Shown piece by piece: positions 9,357 to 17,810 of a stretch of DNA of 64,000 nt. Origin of the DNA: Bacteroides mediterraneensis (lineage in GTDB: Bacteria > Bacteroidota > Bacteroidia > Bacteroidales > Bacteroidaceae); contig NZ_JACJKA010000001.1 of NCBI RefSeq assembly GCF_016900355.1, positions 124,001 to 188,000 of the forward strand. The letters are read 5' to 3'. The number at the start of each line of letters is the position of its first letter. Position 1 is the stretch's first letter. Made by a program: the position numbers and the translations under genes. Below the pieces are notes generated by a model that was not told the origin of the DNA, did not search any database, and saw nothing but the letters and a program-made list of their open reading frames with translations.

Positions 9357-11342
9357 ATGAGAACAAACCTAAGCTCTCAAATCTCACTGAACCGTGTATC
9401 CCCCAGATATTACCGACCGGAAAATGCGGTGGAACGTTCTGTACTGACACGACTCGAAAAAATACCCACCAACATCTTTGAGACCATTGATGAAGGAGTG
9501 GTACAGATTGCCAATGAAATCGTAGCCAAAATACAGGACAGACAACGCGAAGGAAAGTTCTGCACCATTGCAGTAGGTACAGGTGCTTCCCTGCGTCCGC
9601 TCTTTGCCGAACTGATTCGGAAACACAAAGATGAAGGTGTCAGCTTCCGTAACGTGGTATTCTTCAACTTGTATGAATATTATCCGTTGACAGACGAGGC
9701 CGGAAGCAGTTTCAACCACTTGAACAAACTTTTCCTTTCTCAGATTGACATCGACCGCCAGAATATCTTTACCATGGATGGAACGATTCCGCAGGAAGCC
9801 ATTACGGAACACTGCCGTTTATACGAACAGCGTATCCAAACCTTCGGTGGCATCGACATCGTCATCATGGGAGTAGGCCGGGAAGGAAACATCGGTATGA
9901 ACGAACCGGGCTCACACGCCAGTTCCACCACCCGACTGATTCTGATTGACGCGACCTCCCGTTCGGAAGCCGCACACAATATCGGAGTAGACAACCTGCC
10001 TCCTTGCTCCATTACCATGGGTATCAGTACCATTTTAGGAGCACGGAAAGTATATCTGCTGGCATGGGGAGAAGACAAAGCCGACATTATCCGAAGTGCA
10101 GTGGAAGACAAGGTGAGTGACACTTTACCGGCTTCCTACCTGCAACTCCATTCCAACACTTCAGTTTGCATCGACCTGGCAGCGGCTGCCCACCTGACCC
10201 GTATCCAGCGTCCGTGGCTGGTTACCAGCTGCGAATGGAACGACAAGCTGGTGAGAAGCGCTATTGTATGGTTGTGCACCACCCTTAATAAGCCAATTCT
10301 GAAACTGACGAACAAGGATTATAACGAAAATGGCTTGAGCGAACTGCTGGCTCTTTACGGCTCTGCCTACAATGCCAACATCAAAGTGTTCAACGACCTG
10401 CAGCATACCATCACCGGATGGCCGGGTGGAAAACCGAATGCCGACGATACGTATCGTCCGGAACGCGCCAAACCGTTCCCGAAACGCGTAGTGGTGTTCT
10501 CTCCGCATCCGGACGACGATGTCATCTCCATGGGAGGTACCTTGCGCCGTTTGGTACAGCAGGGACACGATGTACACGTGGCTTATGAAACTTCTGGAAA
10601 CATTGCCGTAGGCGACGAAGAAGTAGTTCGTTTCATGCACTTCATCAACGGCTTCAACCAGCTGTTCGAAAACAGCGAAGACAAGGTAATCAGCGAGAAA
10701 TATGCGGAAATCAAGAAATTCTTCTCTACCAAGAAGGAAGGACAGATGGATACCCGCGACATTCTGACCATCAAGGGACTGATTCGCCGTGGAGAAGCCC
10801 GTACAGCTTGTACATTCAACCATATACCATTGGATCACTGCCACTTCCTGGATCTTCCGTTCTATGAAACCGGAAAAATTGAGAAGAATCCGATCAGCGA
10901 GGCCGATGTGGAAATCGTACTGAATCTGCTGCGTGAAGTGAAACCACATCAGATTTATGTAGCCGGCGACTTGGCCGACCCGCACGGTACGCACCGTGTA
11001 TGTACGGATGCCGTATTCGCTGCCATCGACGAAGAAAAGAATGCTGGCGCTGAATGGCTGAAAGACTGCCGTATTTGGATGTACCGTGGCGCATGGGCTG
11101 AATGGGAAATCGAGAACATCGAAATGGCCGTACCGTTGAGTCCGGAAGAACTTCGTGCAAAACGCAACTCCATCCTGAAACACCAGTCGCAGATGGAAAG
11201 CGCCCCGTTCCTGGGCAACGACGAACGTTTGTTCTGGCAGAGAAGTGAAGACCGCAACCGCGGAACCGCTTCGCTTTATGACCACTTAGGACTGGCTTGC
11301 TATGAAGCCATGGAAGCTTTTGTAGAATATAAACCTATCTAA
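9357..11342 (+). CDS. Fusion of a degenerate NagB-like domain and a PIG-L/LmbE-type deacetylase
   Basis: 661 aa. Residues about 25-290 align by eye with NagB, but the active site is changed: Tyr106 replaces Asp72 (FNLYEY for FNMDEY), and Glu176 and Asn178 replace Asp141 and His143 (GREGNIGMNEP for [11 protein letters not shown]), while the glutamate of NEP is kept. A PIG-L/LmbE metal-dependent deacetylase domain begins near residue 377, with VVVFSPHPDDDVISMGG and a later DPHGTH metal motif. The N-terminal domain is probably a ligand-binding or regulatory domain, and the C-terminal domain an N-acetyl-sugar deacetylase. Together with nagB it suggests GlcNAc(-P) processing, with substrate unproven. 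It is 11 bp after nagB and ends before a terminator. Confidence 0.88.
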   Translation: MRTNLSSQISLNRVSPRYYRPENAVERSVLTRLEKIPTNIFETIDEGVVQIANEIVAKIQDRQREGKFCTIAVGTGASLRPLFAELIRKHKDEGVSFRNVVFFNLYEYYPLTDEAGSSFNHLNKLFLSQIDIDRQNIFTMDGTIPQEAITEHCRLYEQRIQTFGGIDIVIMGVGREGNIGMNEPGSHASSTTRLILIDATSRSEAAHNIGVDNLPPCSITMGISTILGARKVYLLAWGEDKADIIRSAVEDKVSDTLPASYLQLHSNTSVCIDLAAAAHLTRIQRPWLVTSCEWNDKLVRSAIVWLCTTLNKPILKLTNKDYNENGLSELLALYGSAYNANIKVFNDLQHTITGWPGGKPNADDTYRPERAKPFPKRVVVFSPHPDDDVISMGGTLRRLVQQGHDVHVAYETSGNIAVGDEEVVRFMHFINGFNQLFENSEDKVISEKYAEIKKFFSTKKEGQMDTRDILTIKGLIRRGEARTACTFNHIPLDHCHFLDLPFYETGKIEKNPISEADVEIVLNLLREVKPHQIYVAGDLADPHGTHRVCTDAVFAAIDEEKNAGAEWLKDCRIWMYRGAWAEWEIENIEMAVPLSPEELRAKRNSILKHQSQMESAPFLGNDERLFWQRSEDRNRGTASLYDHLGLACYEAMEAFVEYKPI

Positions 11343-11364
11343 AAAGCATTCATATCATCCCTAT

Positions 11365-11432
11365 AAAAGACACAGAAACGAAGGATTTCTTCCCGAGGAA
11401 GAAAGACCCGTTTCCGTGTCTTTTCTTTTTTA
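11365..11432 (+). terminator. Terminator after the nagB operon
   Basis: AAAAGACACAGAAACG (11365-11380) pairs with CGTTTCCGTGTCTTTT (11409-11424) with one mismatch. An inner CTTCC/GGAAG stem and a T-rich tail (11421-11431) complete it. It covers the GTG at 11416, which rules that codon out as the start of the next gene. Confidence 0.85.
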
Positions 11433-11457
11433 CTTGTCACTCATATTTTTTATCTAC

Positions 11458-14088
11458 ATGAAAAAATTAGTTATCCCTATTTTAGGTTTCTGGCTCAGCT
11501 GCCTCTTACCGGCCTGTACCTCTTCCGACCATTTTCTGAAAGAGACCGACTACCGTCAAAAGGTAGAAACTGACTTCAACCAGAAAAAAGAAGTTCTCAA
11601 CCGGGGCAATCTCTTTGCGGTTTTCAATGAGGAAATGACGCAAGAAGAGCGGGAAGCCATGATGTTCCTGTATGCTTACATGACACCGGGCGACATTGCC
11701 GACTACTCCGGCGATTTCTACCTGAAAAATGTACGTCTGTCTTTGCAGGACCGCAAACAAACGTCCTGGGGCTCACAAATCCCGGACTTGATTTTCCGTC
11801 ATTTTGTACTTCCCATACGGGTCAACAACGAAAACCTGGACAATGCGCGTGAAGTGTTCCGCAAGGAACTGATGCCTCGCGTAGAAAAACTGTCCATGTA
11901 CGACGCGGTACTGGAAGTAAACCACTGGTGCCACGAGAAAGTAATCTATACCCCGACCGACAGCCGTACCAGCGCGCCGCTGGCTACCGTCAAGACCGCT
12001 TACGGACGTTGTGGAGAGGAATCGACCTTCCTGGTAGCCGCCTTGCGTGCCGTAGGCATTCCGGCCCGTCAGGTCTATACCCCACGCTGGGCACACACGG
12101 ACGACAACCATGCCTGGGTAGAAGCCTGGGTAGATGGTAAATGGTACTTCCTGGGTGCCTGCGAACCGGAACCTGTGCTGAACTTAGGCTGGTTCAATGC
12201 CCCGGCCAGCCGAGGCATGCTGATGCACACCAAGGTATTCGGAGCCTACGATGGACCGGAAGACGTGATGAAAACCACTGCCAACTACACCGAAATCAAC
12301 ATTATCGACAATTACGCACAGAGTGCACCGGTCACCGTTACCGTGGTCGACTCCTTAGGTAAAGCGGTGGAAGGAGCTCATGTGGAGTTCAAGCTCTACA
12401 ACTATGCAGAGTTCTATACCGTAGCCAACAAGACCACTGACGCCTCCGGTAAAGCTTCTCTTTCTGCCGGACTGGGCGACATGCTGGTCTATGCTTCTGC
12501 CAACCAGCGTTTCGGTCTGAAAAAGGTATCCTTCGGTAAAGACAAAGAAGTAACTCTTGCCCTCACCCATCGTCCGGGCGACGTGTTTACCGACACCCTG
12601 CACATCGTGCCGCCTGCCGAAAAGGCCAACTTACCAGAACTAACCGAAGCTCAGCGCAAGGAAAACACCCTTCGTATGGCAAAAGAAGACTCCATCCGCA
12701 ATGCCTACGTAGCCACTTTCCCGACGGAAGAAAAAGCCAAAGCATTTGCTCAAGGACTGAAGCTGGATGAAACACGGGCCAGTGATTTTATCGTGAAATC
12801 CAGAGGTAATTATGCCGACATCATGCAATTCCTTTCACATGCCGCAGAAAAAGGACAGGGCACACGGGCACTGGAGTTGTTAGGAACTCTGGCCGAAAAA
12901 GACTTGCGCGACACCCCCTGCGCTATCTTGGAAGACCATCTCTATGCGACCGATGCCGCAGCCGATGTGAAGGAAGTACTGGCCCCGCGTATCGCCAGCG
13001 AAATGCTGACTCCTTACCGGAGCTACCTGCAGAAAGCCTTCCCAGCCGAACTGGCTGCCCAAATCAAGGCCGACCCTCAGGTGCTGGTAAAATGGTGTAA
13101 GGACAGCCTGCTTATCCGCAACGATTTGAGTACCTTGTTTACAACGACTTCTCCGGAAGGCGTATGGCGCAGCCGGGTAACCGACTCCCAGTCGAGAGAC
13201 ATTTTCTTTGTGGCCGCTGCCCGCAGTTTAGGCATCCCGGCCTGGAAAGACGAAGTGAACGGCAATATCTGCTACCGCCTCAACGGCAATCCGGTACTGG
13301 TGGACTTTGAGAAATCGGAAGGAGGCAATCTGTCGGAAGGTATACTGAAAGCGACTTACCAGCCGATTCCGCGACTGGATAACCCGAAATATTATACCCA
13401 CTTCACCTTGTCGAAGTACGACAACGGCACTTTCCAACTGCAAAATCATCCGGAAAATGCCAGCTGGGTTTCTCTGCTGAAAAACGGAAGCCAGATGTCA
13501 ACGGGTTATTACATGCTGGTAACCGGCAGCCGTATGGCCAACGGAAGTGTACTGAGCCAAGTTTCTTTCTTTACGGTAGAAGATGGAAAGACCACCGTTA
13601 CTCCGCTCTGCATGCGAGACAATACAGAGGAAGTACGTGTCATCGGCAACTTCAATTCTGAAGCACTTTACACTCTCCCGGAAAATGGGGAACAAACATC
13701 CATCCTCAACACCACAGGACGTGGCTATTACATTGTAGGCGTATTGGGTGTAGGACAAGAGCCGACCAACCATGCCTTGAAAGACATTGAAATCAAGAAA
13801 GCGGAATTTGAGAAATGGGGACGCACTCTCGTGCTGCTCTTCACCGACGAAGCTGCCTACAAGCGGTTTGACCGCAAGGAATTCCCCAACCTGCCGTCGA
13901 ACGTAGTATTCGGTATCGACAAGGACGGCAGCATCCTGAAGATGATTGCTGAAAACATGAAACTGGGCAGCAAACCCACCCTGCCGGTGATTATCTTAGG
14001 CGACACGTTCAACCGTGTAGTCTTCGAGTCACACGGATACACCATCGGCATGGGCGAGCAACTGCTCCATGTTATCCACGGACTGTAA
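11458..14088 (+). CDS. Transglutaminase-like lipoprotein with a second, degenerate transglutaminase core
   Basis: 876 aa from the ATG at 11458 (MKKLVIPILGFWLSCLLPAC). The lipobox cysteine suggests a lipoprotein facing periplasm or surface. Transglutaminase-type catalytic residues are clear: Cys185 in YGRCGEESTFLVAAL and His218 in DDNHAWVEAW, with an acidic residue in GACEPEP. An Ig-like segment follows (about 285-365, APVTVTVVDSLGKAVEGAHV). Around residues 560-615 a second core appears (SRDIFFVAAARSLGIPAW) in which Ser577 stands where the cysteine should be. The C-terminal third has a thioredoxin-like look (RTLVLLFTDEAAYKRF) but lacks a CxxC pair. Such proteins may act as peptidases or amidases. 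The 3' end overlaps convergent cutC by 17 bp. Confidence 0.82.
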   Translation: MKKLVIPILGFWLSCLLPACTSSDHFLKETDYRQKVETDFNQKKEVLNRGNLFAVFNEEMTQEEREAMMFLYAYMTPGDIADYSGDFYLKNVRLSLQDRKQTSWGSQIPDLIFRHFVLPIRVNNENLDNAREVFRKELMPRVEKLSMYDAVLEVNHWCHEKVIYTPTDSRTSAPLATVKTAYGRCGEESTFLVAALRAVGIPARQVYTPRWAHTDDNHAWVEAWVDGKWYFLGACEPEPVLNLGWFNAPASRGMLMHTKVFGAYDGPEDVMKTTANYTEINIIDNYAQSAPVTVTVVDSLGKAVEGAHVEFKLYNYAEFYTVANKTTDASGKASLSAGLGDMLVYASANQRFGLKKVSFGKDKEVTLALTHRPGDVFTDTLHIVPPAEKANLPELTEAQRKENTLRMAKEDSIRNAYVATFPTEEKAKAFAQGLKLDETRASDFIVKSRGNYADIMQFLSHAAEKGQGTRALELLGTLAEKDLRDTPCAILEDHLYATDAAADVKEVLAPRIASEMLTPYRSYLQKAFPAELAAQIKADPQVLVKWCKDSLLIRNDLSTLFTTTSPEGVWRSRVTDSQSRDIFFVAAARSLGIPAWKDEVNGNICYRLNGNPVLVDFEKSEGGNLSEGILKATYQPIPRLDNPKYYTHFTLSKYDNGTFQLQNHPENASWVSLLKNGSQMSTGYYMLVTGSRMANGSVLSQVSFFTVEDGKTTVTPLCMRDNTEEVRVIGNFNSEALYTLPENGEQTSILNTTGRGYYIVGVLGVGQEPTNHALKDIEIKKAEFEKWGRTLVLLFTDEAAYKRFDRKEFPNLPSNVVFGIDKDGSILKMIAENMKLGSKPTLPVIILGDTFNRVVFESHGYTIGMGEQLLHVIHGL

Positions 14089-14821
14089 GCGCCTCGATGG
14101 TGCGACGCACCTTTTCGGGAGTCGTGACCGGATGAGCATATTCATCCATATCCGTACCTCCCATCGACAAAGCCGGATTGCGAAGAAGCATCCGGCTTTC
14201 TTTTACTTCGCGCGCAGAGAAATGGAATTCACGGGCATCCGTCACCCGGGCCAGTTCGGCAATGTTGTGTTCATTCACCCCACATCCCGGCATGATGATG
14301 ATACGGTCACCTGCCTGCTTCACCAGTTCTGCCAACAGGGGTGCTCCTTCCATGGCAGTAGGCATCTGACCGGAAGTCAGCACACGGTTCACTCCCATTT
14401 CAATCAGTTCCTCCAATGCTTTGTCCGGCGACTTCACATAATCAAAAGCCCGGTGAAAAGTGACCGAAAGTCCCTTCGCAGCCTCCATCAGACGCTGCAT
14501 GGCCCGCTTGTCGAGTTCTCCTTCCGGCGTGAGGCACCCAAACACCACCCCATCGGCCCCAGCCTGACGAGCTGCACGGATGTCTTCTTCCATAATATCC
14601 AGTTCTGAAGAGGTATACAGAAAATCTCCTCCACGCGGACGGATAATGACATGCAGACGGATGTCAATCAATTTCCGAGCCACCTTAATCTCCCCGATAG
14701 ACGGAGTGGTTCCTCCTTCCGGCATGCCGGCACACAATTCTACCCGATGAGCCCCTCCCTGCTGGGCTGCCACGCAACTCTCTGCGGAGTTCGCACAAAT
14801 TTCAAACATGTAGTTTTTCAT
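14072..14821 (-). CDS. cutC: CutC family protein (copper homeostasis protein CutC)
   Basis: 249 aa TIM-barrel protein with the usual start FEICANSAESCVAAQQGGAHRVELC, followed by EGGTTPSIG and HVIIRPRGGDFLYTSSE. CutC was named for copper tolerance in E. coli, but the biochemical role is uncertain. The gene ends inside the 3' end of the transglutaminase gene (17-bp overlap on opposite strands). Its start lies 64 bp downstream of a six-unit array of 22-bp-period palindromes, which is therefore in or next to its 5' leader. Confidence 0.92.
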   Translation of the reverse strand: MKNYMFEICANSAESCVAAQQGGAHRVELCAGMPEGGTTPSIGEIKVARKLIDIRLHVIIRPRGGDFLYTSSELDIMEEDIRAARQAGADGVVFGCLTPEGELDKRAMQRLMEAAKGLSVTFHRAFDYVKSPDKALEELIEMGVNRVLTSGQMPTAMEGAPLLAELVKQAGDRIIIMPGCGVNEHNIAELARVTDAREFHFSAREVKESRMLLRNPALSMGGTDMDEYAHPVTTPEKVRRTIEALTVRG

Positions 14822-14885
14822 CTTTCAGTCAACTTTTAAGAGTGATTTTTTTCACCTTCCGTCCCCCCACTTTGCAACTGCCGGA

Positions 14886-15011
14886 AAACGCTTCGACGTT
14901 TCAATCCAAACGCCTAAGCGTTTTAACTGAAACGCAAGTGCGTTTTGTCTCAAACGCAAGGACGTTTTATGTGAAACGCAAGTGCGTTTGAACTTAAACA
15001 CAAGTGCGTTT
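14886..15011. repeat. Array 1: six 16-bp dyads at exact 22-bp period
   Basis: Units start at 14886, 14908, 14930, 14952, 14974 and 14996, each 16 bp with a variable 6-bp spacer (caatcc, taactg, tgtctc, tatgtg, gaactt). The commonest unit on the plus strand is AAACGCAAGTGCGTTT (14930 and 14974). Others keep the arms AAACG/CGTTT and vary the centre. Each unit is an inverted repeat that could form a 5-6-bp hairpin with a small loop. The array is 126 bp, exactly the length of array 2, and its type unit is the exact reverse complement of that of array 2. It lies between the tRNA-Arg terminator and cutC. Confidence 0.93.
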
Positions 15012-15057
15012 TCCAACCGTGGCATACACAGGTTCCGAAAGGGTCTGTACTTATAAA

Positions 15058-15100
15058 CAAAAAAGCTTATTAAACCGTTCATTTTCAGTCTAATAAGCTA
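15058..15100 (-). terminator. Terminator of tRNA-Arg
   Basis: AGCTTATTA (15064-15072) and TAATAAGCT (15091-15099) are exact complements. On the minus strand the stem is followed by a T-run (complement of the A-run at 15058-15064), directly downstream of the tRNA gene. Confidence 0.85.
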
Positions 15101-15105
15101 CTATG

Positions 15106-15177
15106 TACGCCCGTGGGGAGTCGAACCCCAATCGAAGGAACCGGAATCCTTTATTCTATCCATTGAACTACGGGCGC
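15106..15177 (-). tRNA. tRNA-Arg (anticodon CCG)
   Basis: On the minus strand the acceptor GCGCCCG pairs with CGGGCGT. The D arm contains AGTTCAATGGATAGA, the anticodon stem AAGGA/TCCTT encloses TTCCGGT (anticodon CCG), and the T arm is GGGGTTCGACTCCCC. The CCA end is not encoded. It reads CGG codons. Confidence 0.93.
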
Positions 15178-15340
15178 AAATACCAATAAACACACTTTCC
15201 AGCTTCCTTTGGCAAAAAGGATTTTTCGAAAGCGTGACAAAAATACAATTATTCCCCCTTTTCTCCTAATTTTTTCAGGAAAAAATGGTAGCCTTCTGCC
15301 AAAATAGTTGCCTCTTTCTCACGCCTGCGACAGCAATTTC

Positions 15341-16843
15341 TTAGAACTGGAAATAGATAAACGGCTGAATATCGCTGCTTTTCACCTGAATCACCAGGTA
15401 AATCAGTGCAATCATCACCAAGGCCTGTGCCACCAGCGGCAAGCGTACCATGCCCCGGCTGCAAGCATTCTGCCAGTTGTCGGGACAGAAATGCAGCAGA
15501 AAACCGACTCCCATCAAGGCAAAGACCTTCCAGTAGCCCGTCAGCAGCTGTTCCAGCAACTCCGGATGGAAAGCCGTAAATATCTGCCGGATCATGGTGA
15601 CAGAAGCCTCGAACGTGGCATTACGGAAGAAAATCCAGCAGAAGCACACAAAATGGAAGGTTATTATCATCGCGAAGAATTTCCGGATACCCTGGCTGCG
15701 ATATTGCTTGGGACGCCCCAACAAACTGCGGAAGAACTTATGCAAGGCCAGTGCCACCCCGTGCAGTCCGCCCCACACCACAAAATTCCAGGAAGCACCG
15801 TGCCAGAGACCACCTAACAGCATGGTCAATATCAGGTTGATGTACGTACGGATTTTCCCTTTCCGGTTGCCACCCAACGAAATGTACAGGTAATCGCGCA
15901 GCCAGGTAGACAAGGAAATATGCCAGCGATGCCAGAAATCGGTCACACTGTCCGACTTATAAGGCGAATTGAAGTTGAGCGGAAAACGGAAACCTAACAG
16001 CAGGGCAATACCGATAGCCATGTCGCTGTAGCCCGAAAAGTCGCAATAAATCTGCAACGCATATCCGTATACACCAAACAGGTTTTCCAGTCCCGAATAC
16101 AATCCCGGATTATCAAATATACGTTCCACGAAGTTCACACTGATGTAGTCCGAAATAACCGCTTTCTTGAACAGACCGCTCACGATAAAGAAAATCCCCT
16201 GCCCGAACATCTCCGATGAAACGAACAGCGGCTGCCGGATTTGCGGAACGAAATCGCGGGCGCGCACAATCGGTCCAGCCACCAGCTGCGGAAAGAACGA
16301 CACATAAAACGCATAATCCAGCAGGTTCGACAGCGGTTTCAAATCCCGACGATACACATCAATGGTGTAGCTCAGCGACTGAAAGGTAAAGAAAGAAATA
16401 CCCACCGGCAGGAAGATGTCGAGCGGCTGGAACTGTCCGTTCCACAGAGGAGCCAGCATCTCATAGAAGAAGTTCGTGTACTTGAAATAGCAGAGCAGTC
16501 CGAGGTTGATACACAAACTGCACACCACTAACATTTTCCGCTTCCATGCCGACAGCGTGACCTCCATCCTGCGGGCCAGCAGAAAGTCGGACACCGTGAC
16601 AATGCCCAGCAGGAAAAAATAGAATCCGCTACTCTTGTAATAGAAATAGTATGAAAACAAGGTGACAAACAGCAGTCGTGCCGTAGTCTTCTTCTGCAAA
16701 AGCAGATAAATCAGGCTGAATCCTAAAAAGAGAAAGAGGAACAGTCCGCTGCTGAAAATCATCGGCTGTGCGGAATCATACGTCAGCACATCCTTCAATC
16801 TATCCCAGTCAATTCCGAGTTCCGTCCAGTTGAGTTTCCACAT
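15341..16843 (-). CDS. MBOAT family O-acyltransferase (AlgI/DltB-like)
   Basis: 500 aa from the ATG at 16843 (MWKLNWTELGIDWDRLKDVL). A GTG further upstream at 16948 would place the start deep inside the preceding gene. It is a polytopic membrane protein with the MBOAT signature: FWHRWHISLSTWLRDYLYISLGG and the invariant histidine His348 in LWHGASWNF. AlgI-type proteins carry acyl (usually acetyl) groups across the inner membrane for transfer to an extracellular polymer. The two SGNH hydrolase-fold proteins upstream are the expected partners, and the genes overlap (start 35 bp inside the preceding gene). The acceptor polymer cannot be told from sequence. Confidence 0.92.
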   Translation of the reverse strand: MWKLNWTELGIDWDRLKDVLTYDSAQPMIFSSGLFLFLFLGFSLIYLLLQKKTTARLLFVTLFSYYFYYKSSGFYFFLLGIVTVSDFLLARRMEVTLSAWKRKMLVVCSLCINLGLLCYFKYTNFFYEMLAPLWNGQFQPLDIFLPVGISFFTFQSLSYTIDVYRRDLKPLSNLLDYAFYVSFFPQLVAGPIVRARDFVPQIRQPLFVSSEMFGQGIFFIVSGLFKKAVISDYISVNFVERIFDNPGLYSGLENLFGVYGYALQIYCDFSGYSDMAIGIALLLGFRFPLNFNSPYKSDSVTDFWHRWHISLSTWLRDYLYISLGGNRKGKIRTYINLILTMLLGGLWHGASWNFVVWGGLHGVALALHKFFRSLLGRPKQYRSQGIRKFFAMIITFHFVCFCWIFFRNATFEASVTMIRQIFTAFHPELLEQLLTGYWKVFALMGVGFLLHFCPDNWQNACSRGMVRLPLVAQALVMIALIYLVIQVKSSDIQPFIYFQF

Positions 16844-17810
16844 AATTGTTGTATGATTTGATAATCGCTTCGTGTAAAAGTAATCCCTGCAGGATATATC
16901 CGTCCTGCGTGAAATGAATCTTGTCTCGTTGGTAATAGTTTCCGGCACTCCAGTTCAGACATGCCCTCCGTTCGCCGCCCACAATATGGTACATATCCCA
17001 CAAAGCCAGTTTCCGGGAAGCCGCATAATCCTGTTCCGTCTTCACCACCTGTTTCGTACGGGGGTTGATGATCCTGGCTCCCCGTCGCCCGTTGCGCACA
17101 TACGCTCCCGGTGGAGTGGTCAGCAGATACACGGCATTTGGGCACCCTTTCTTCAGATCTCCCAACAGATAATCCATGTGGGCCACATGTTCAGTGGAAG
17201 AATATCGACGGGCATGAGCCTCGTTCGTGCCAAAAGAAAGAATCACCAGGTCTGGATTCAAGTCGATAATCTGCTGTATGTTCTCTGACGTAGCAAACGA
17301 ACCATAAGTTGCCCCGTTCACTCCCAGTATGTGGTAGACGATTCCCGGTGCCCCCGTTTCCTGGGCCAAACCCGACGTATGGTAACTCACCTGCATGTCA
17401 AGCACCGCTTCCCGTCCGAAATCATCCTCTAACTGCCGTCGGACGACATACGGAAACACATGTCCGCGCACGTGCGAATCACCGATATGAACTATCCGCA
17501 ACGGACGGTCGAGCACAGAAAGCTTCTGCCAGAAAGGAAGAAGTTCTCCCGTCGGGTCTTCAATCCGGTTGTCCGTCGTTTCCCTGAAACTGGCAGGCAT
17601 CGGATTGCTCACCTGTATAAATTTCAGCAGCTGCTGCATGGCCTTGCTGTCGGACACATGACCGGAATGCCGGTCAGGGCGTGATTTCACCGGCAACACA
17701 TCCTGTGCCGACACCCCCGTAGCCCATAAGCACAGCACGCACCACATTATCCAGCCCCACAGTTTATTCCATCTCATAAGCCTTCCGTTTCTCATACTGT
17801 TCTTTTCCAT
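16809..17810 (-). CDS. SGNH/GDSL-family secreted hydrolase or acyltransferase (second of two)
   Basis: 333 aa from ATG 17810; in-frame ATGs at 17795 and 17777 are also possible. Signal peptide with cleavage near TGVSAQ. Block I is IVHIGDSHVRG with Ser112, and the terminal Asp-His pair lies in DKIHFTQDGY. SGNH proteins next to an MBOAT transporter usually move the acyl group to the polymer (compare AlgJ/AlgX or PatB), or remove it. It starts inside the end of the first SGNH gene (47-bp overlap if the first ATG is used) and its end overlaps the MBOAT start, so the three genes are translationally linked. Confidence 0.88.
   Translation of the reverse strand: MEKNSMRNGRLMRWNKLWGWIMWCVLCLWATGVSAQDVLPVKSRPDRHSGHVSDSKAMQQLLKFIQVSNPMPASFRETTDNRIEDPTGELLPFWQKLSVLDRPLRIVHIGDSHVRGHVFPYVVRRQLEDDFGREAVLDMQVSYHTSGLAQETGAPGIVYHILGVNGATYGSFATSENIQQIIDLNPDLVILSFGTNEAHARRYSSTEHVAHMDYLLGDLKKGCPNAVYLLTTPPGAYVRNGRRGARIINPRTKQVVKTEQDYAASRKLALWDMYHIVGGERRACLNWSAGNYYQRDKIHFTQDGYILQGLLLHEAIIKSYNNYVETQLDGTRN

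Noticed and set aside
10161-11285. 374-codon minus-strand ORF opposite the NagB/PIG-L fusion gene
   Set aside because: Antisense shadow: the plus-strand protein has clear family motifs over the same bases.
14886-15011. CRISPR array
   Set aside because: Repeats of 16 bp with 6-bp spacers are far too short, units are degenerate, and no cas gene is near.
14886-15011. parS centromere cluster
   Set aside because: The unit is a 16-bp dyad like parS, but it does not contain the conserved TTTCACGTGAAA core, and parS sites are not found at strict 22-bp period. A distinct protein is possible.
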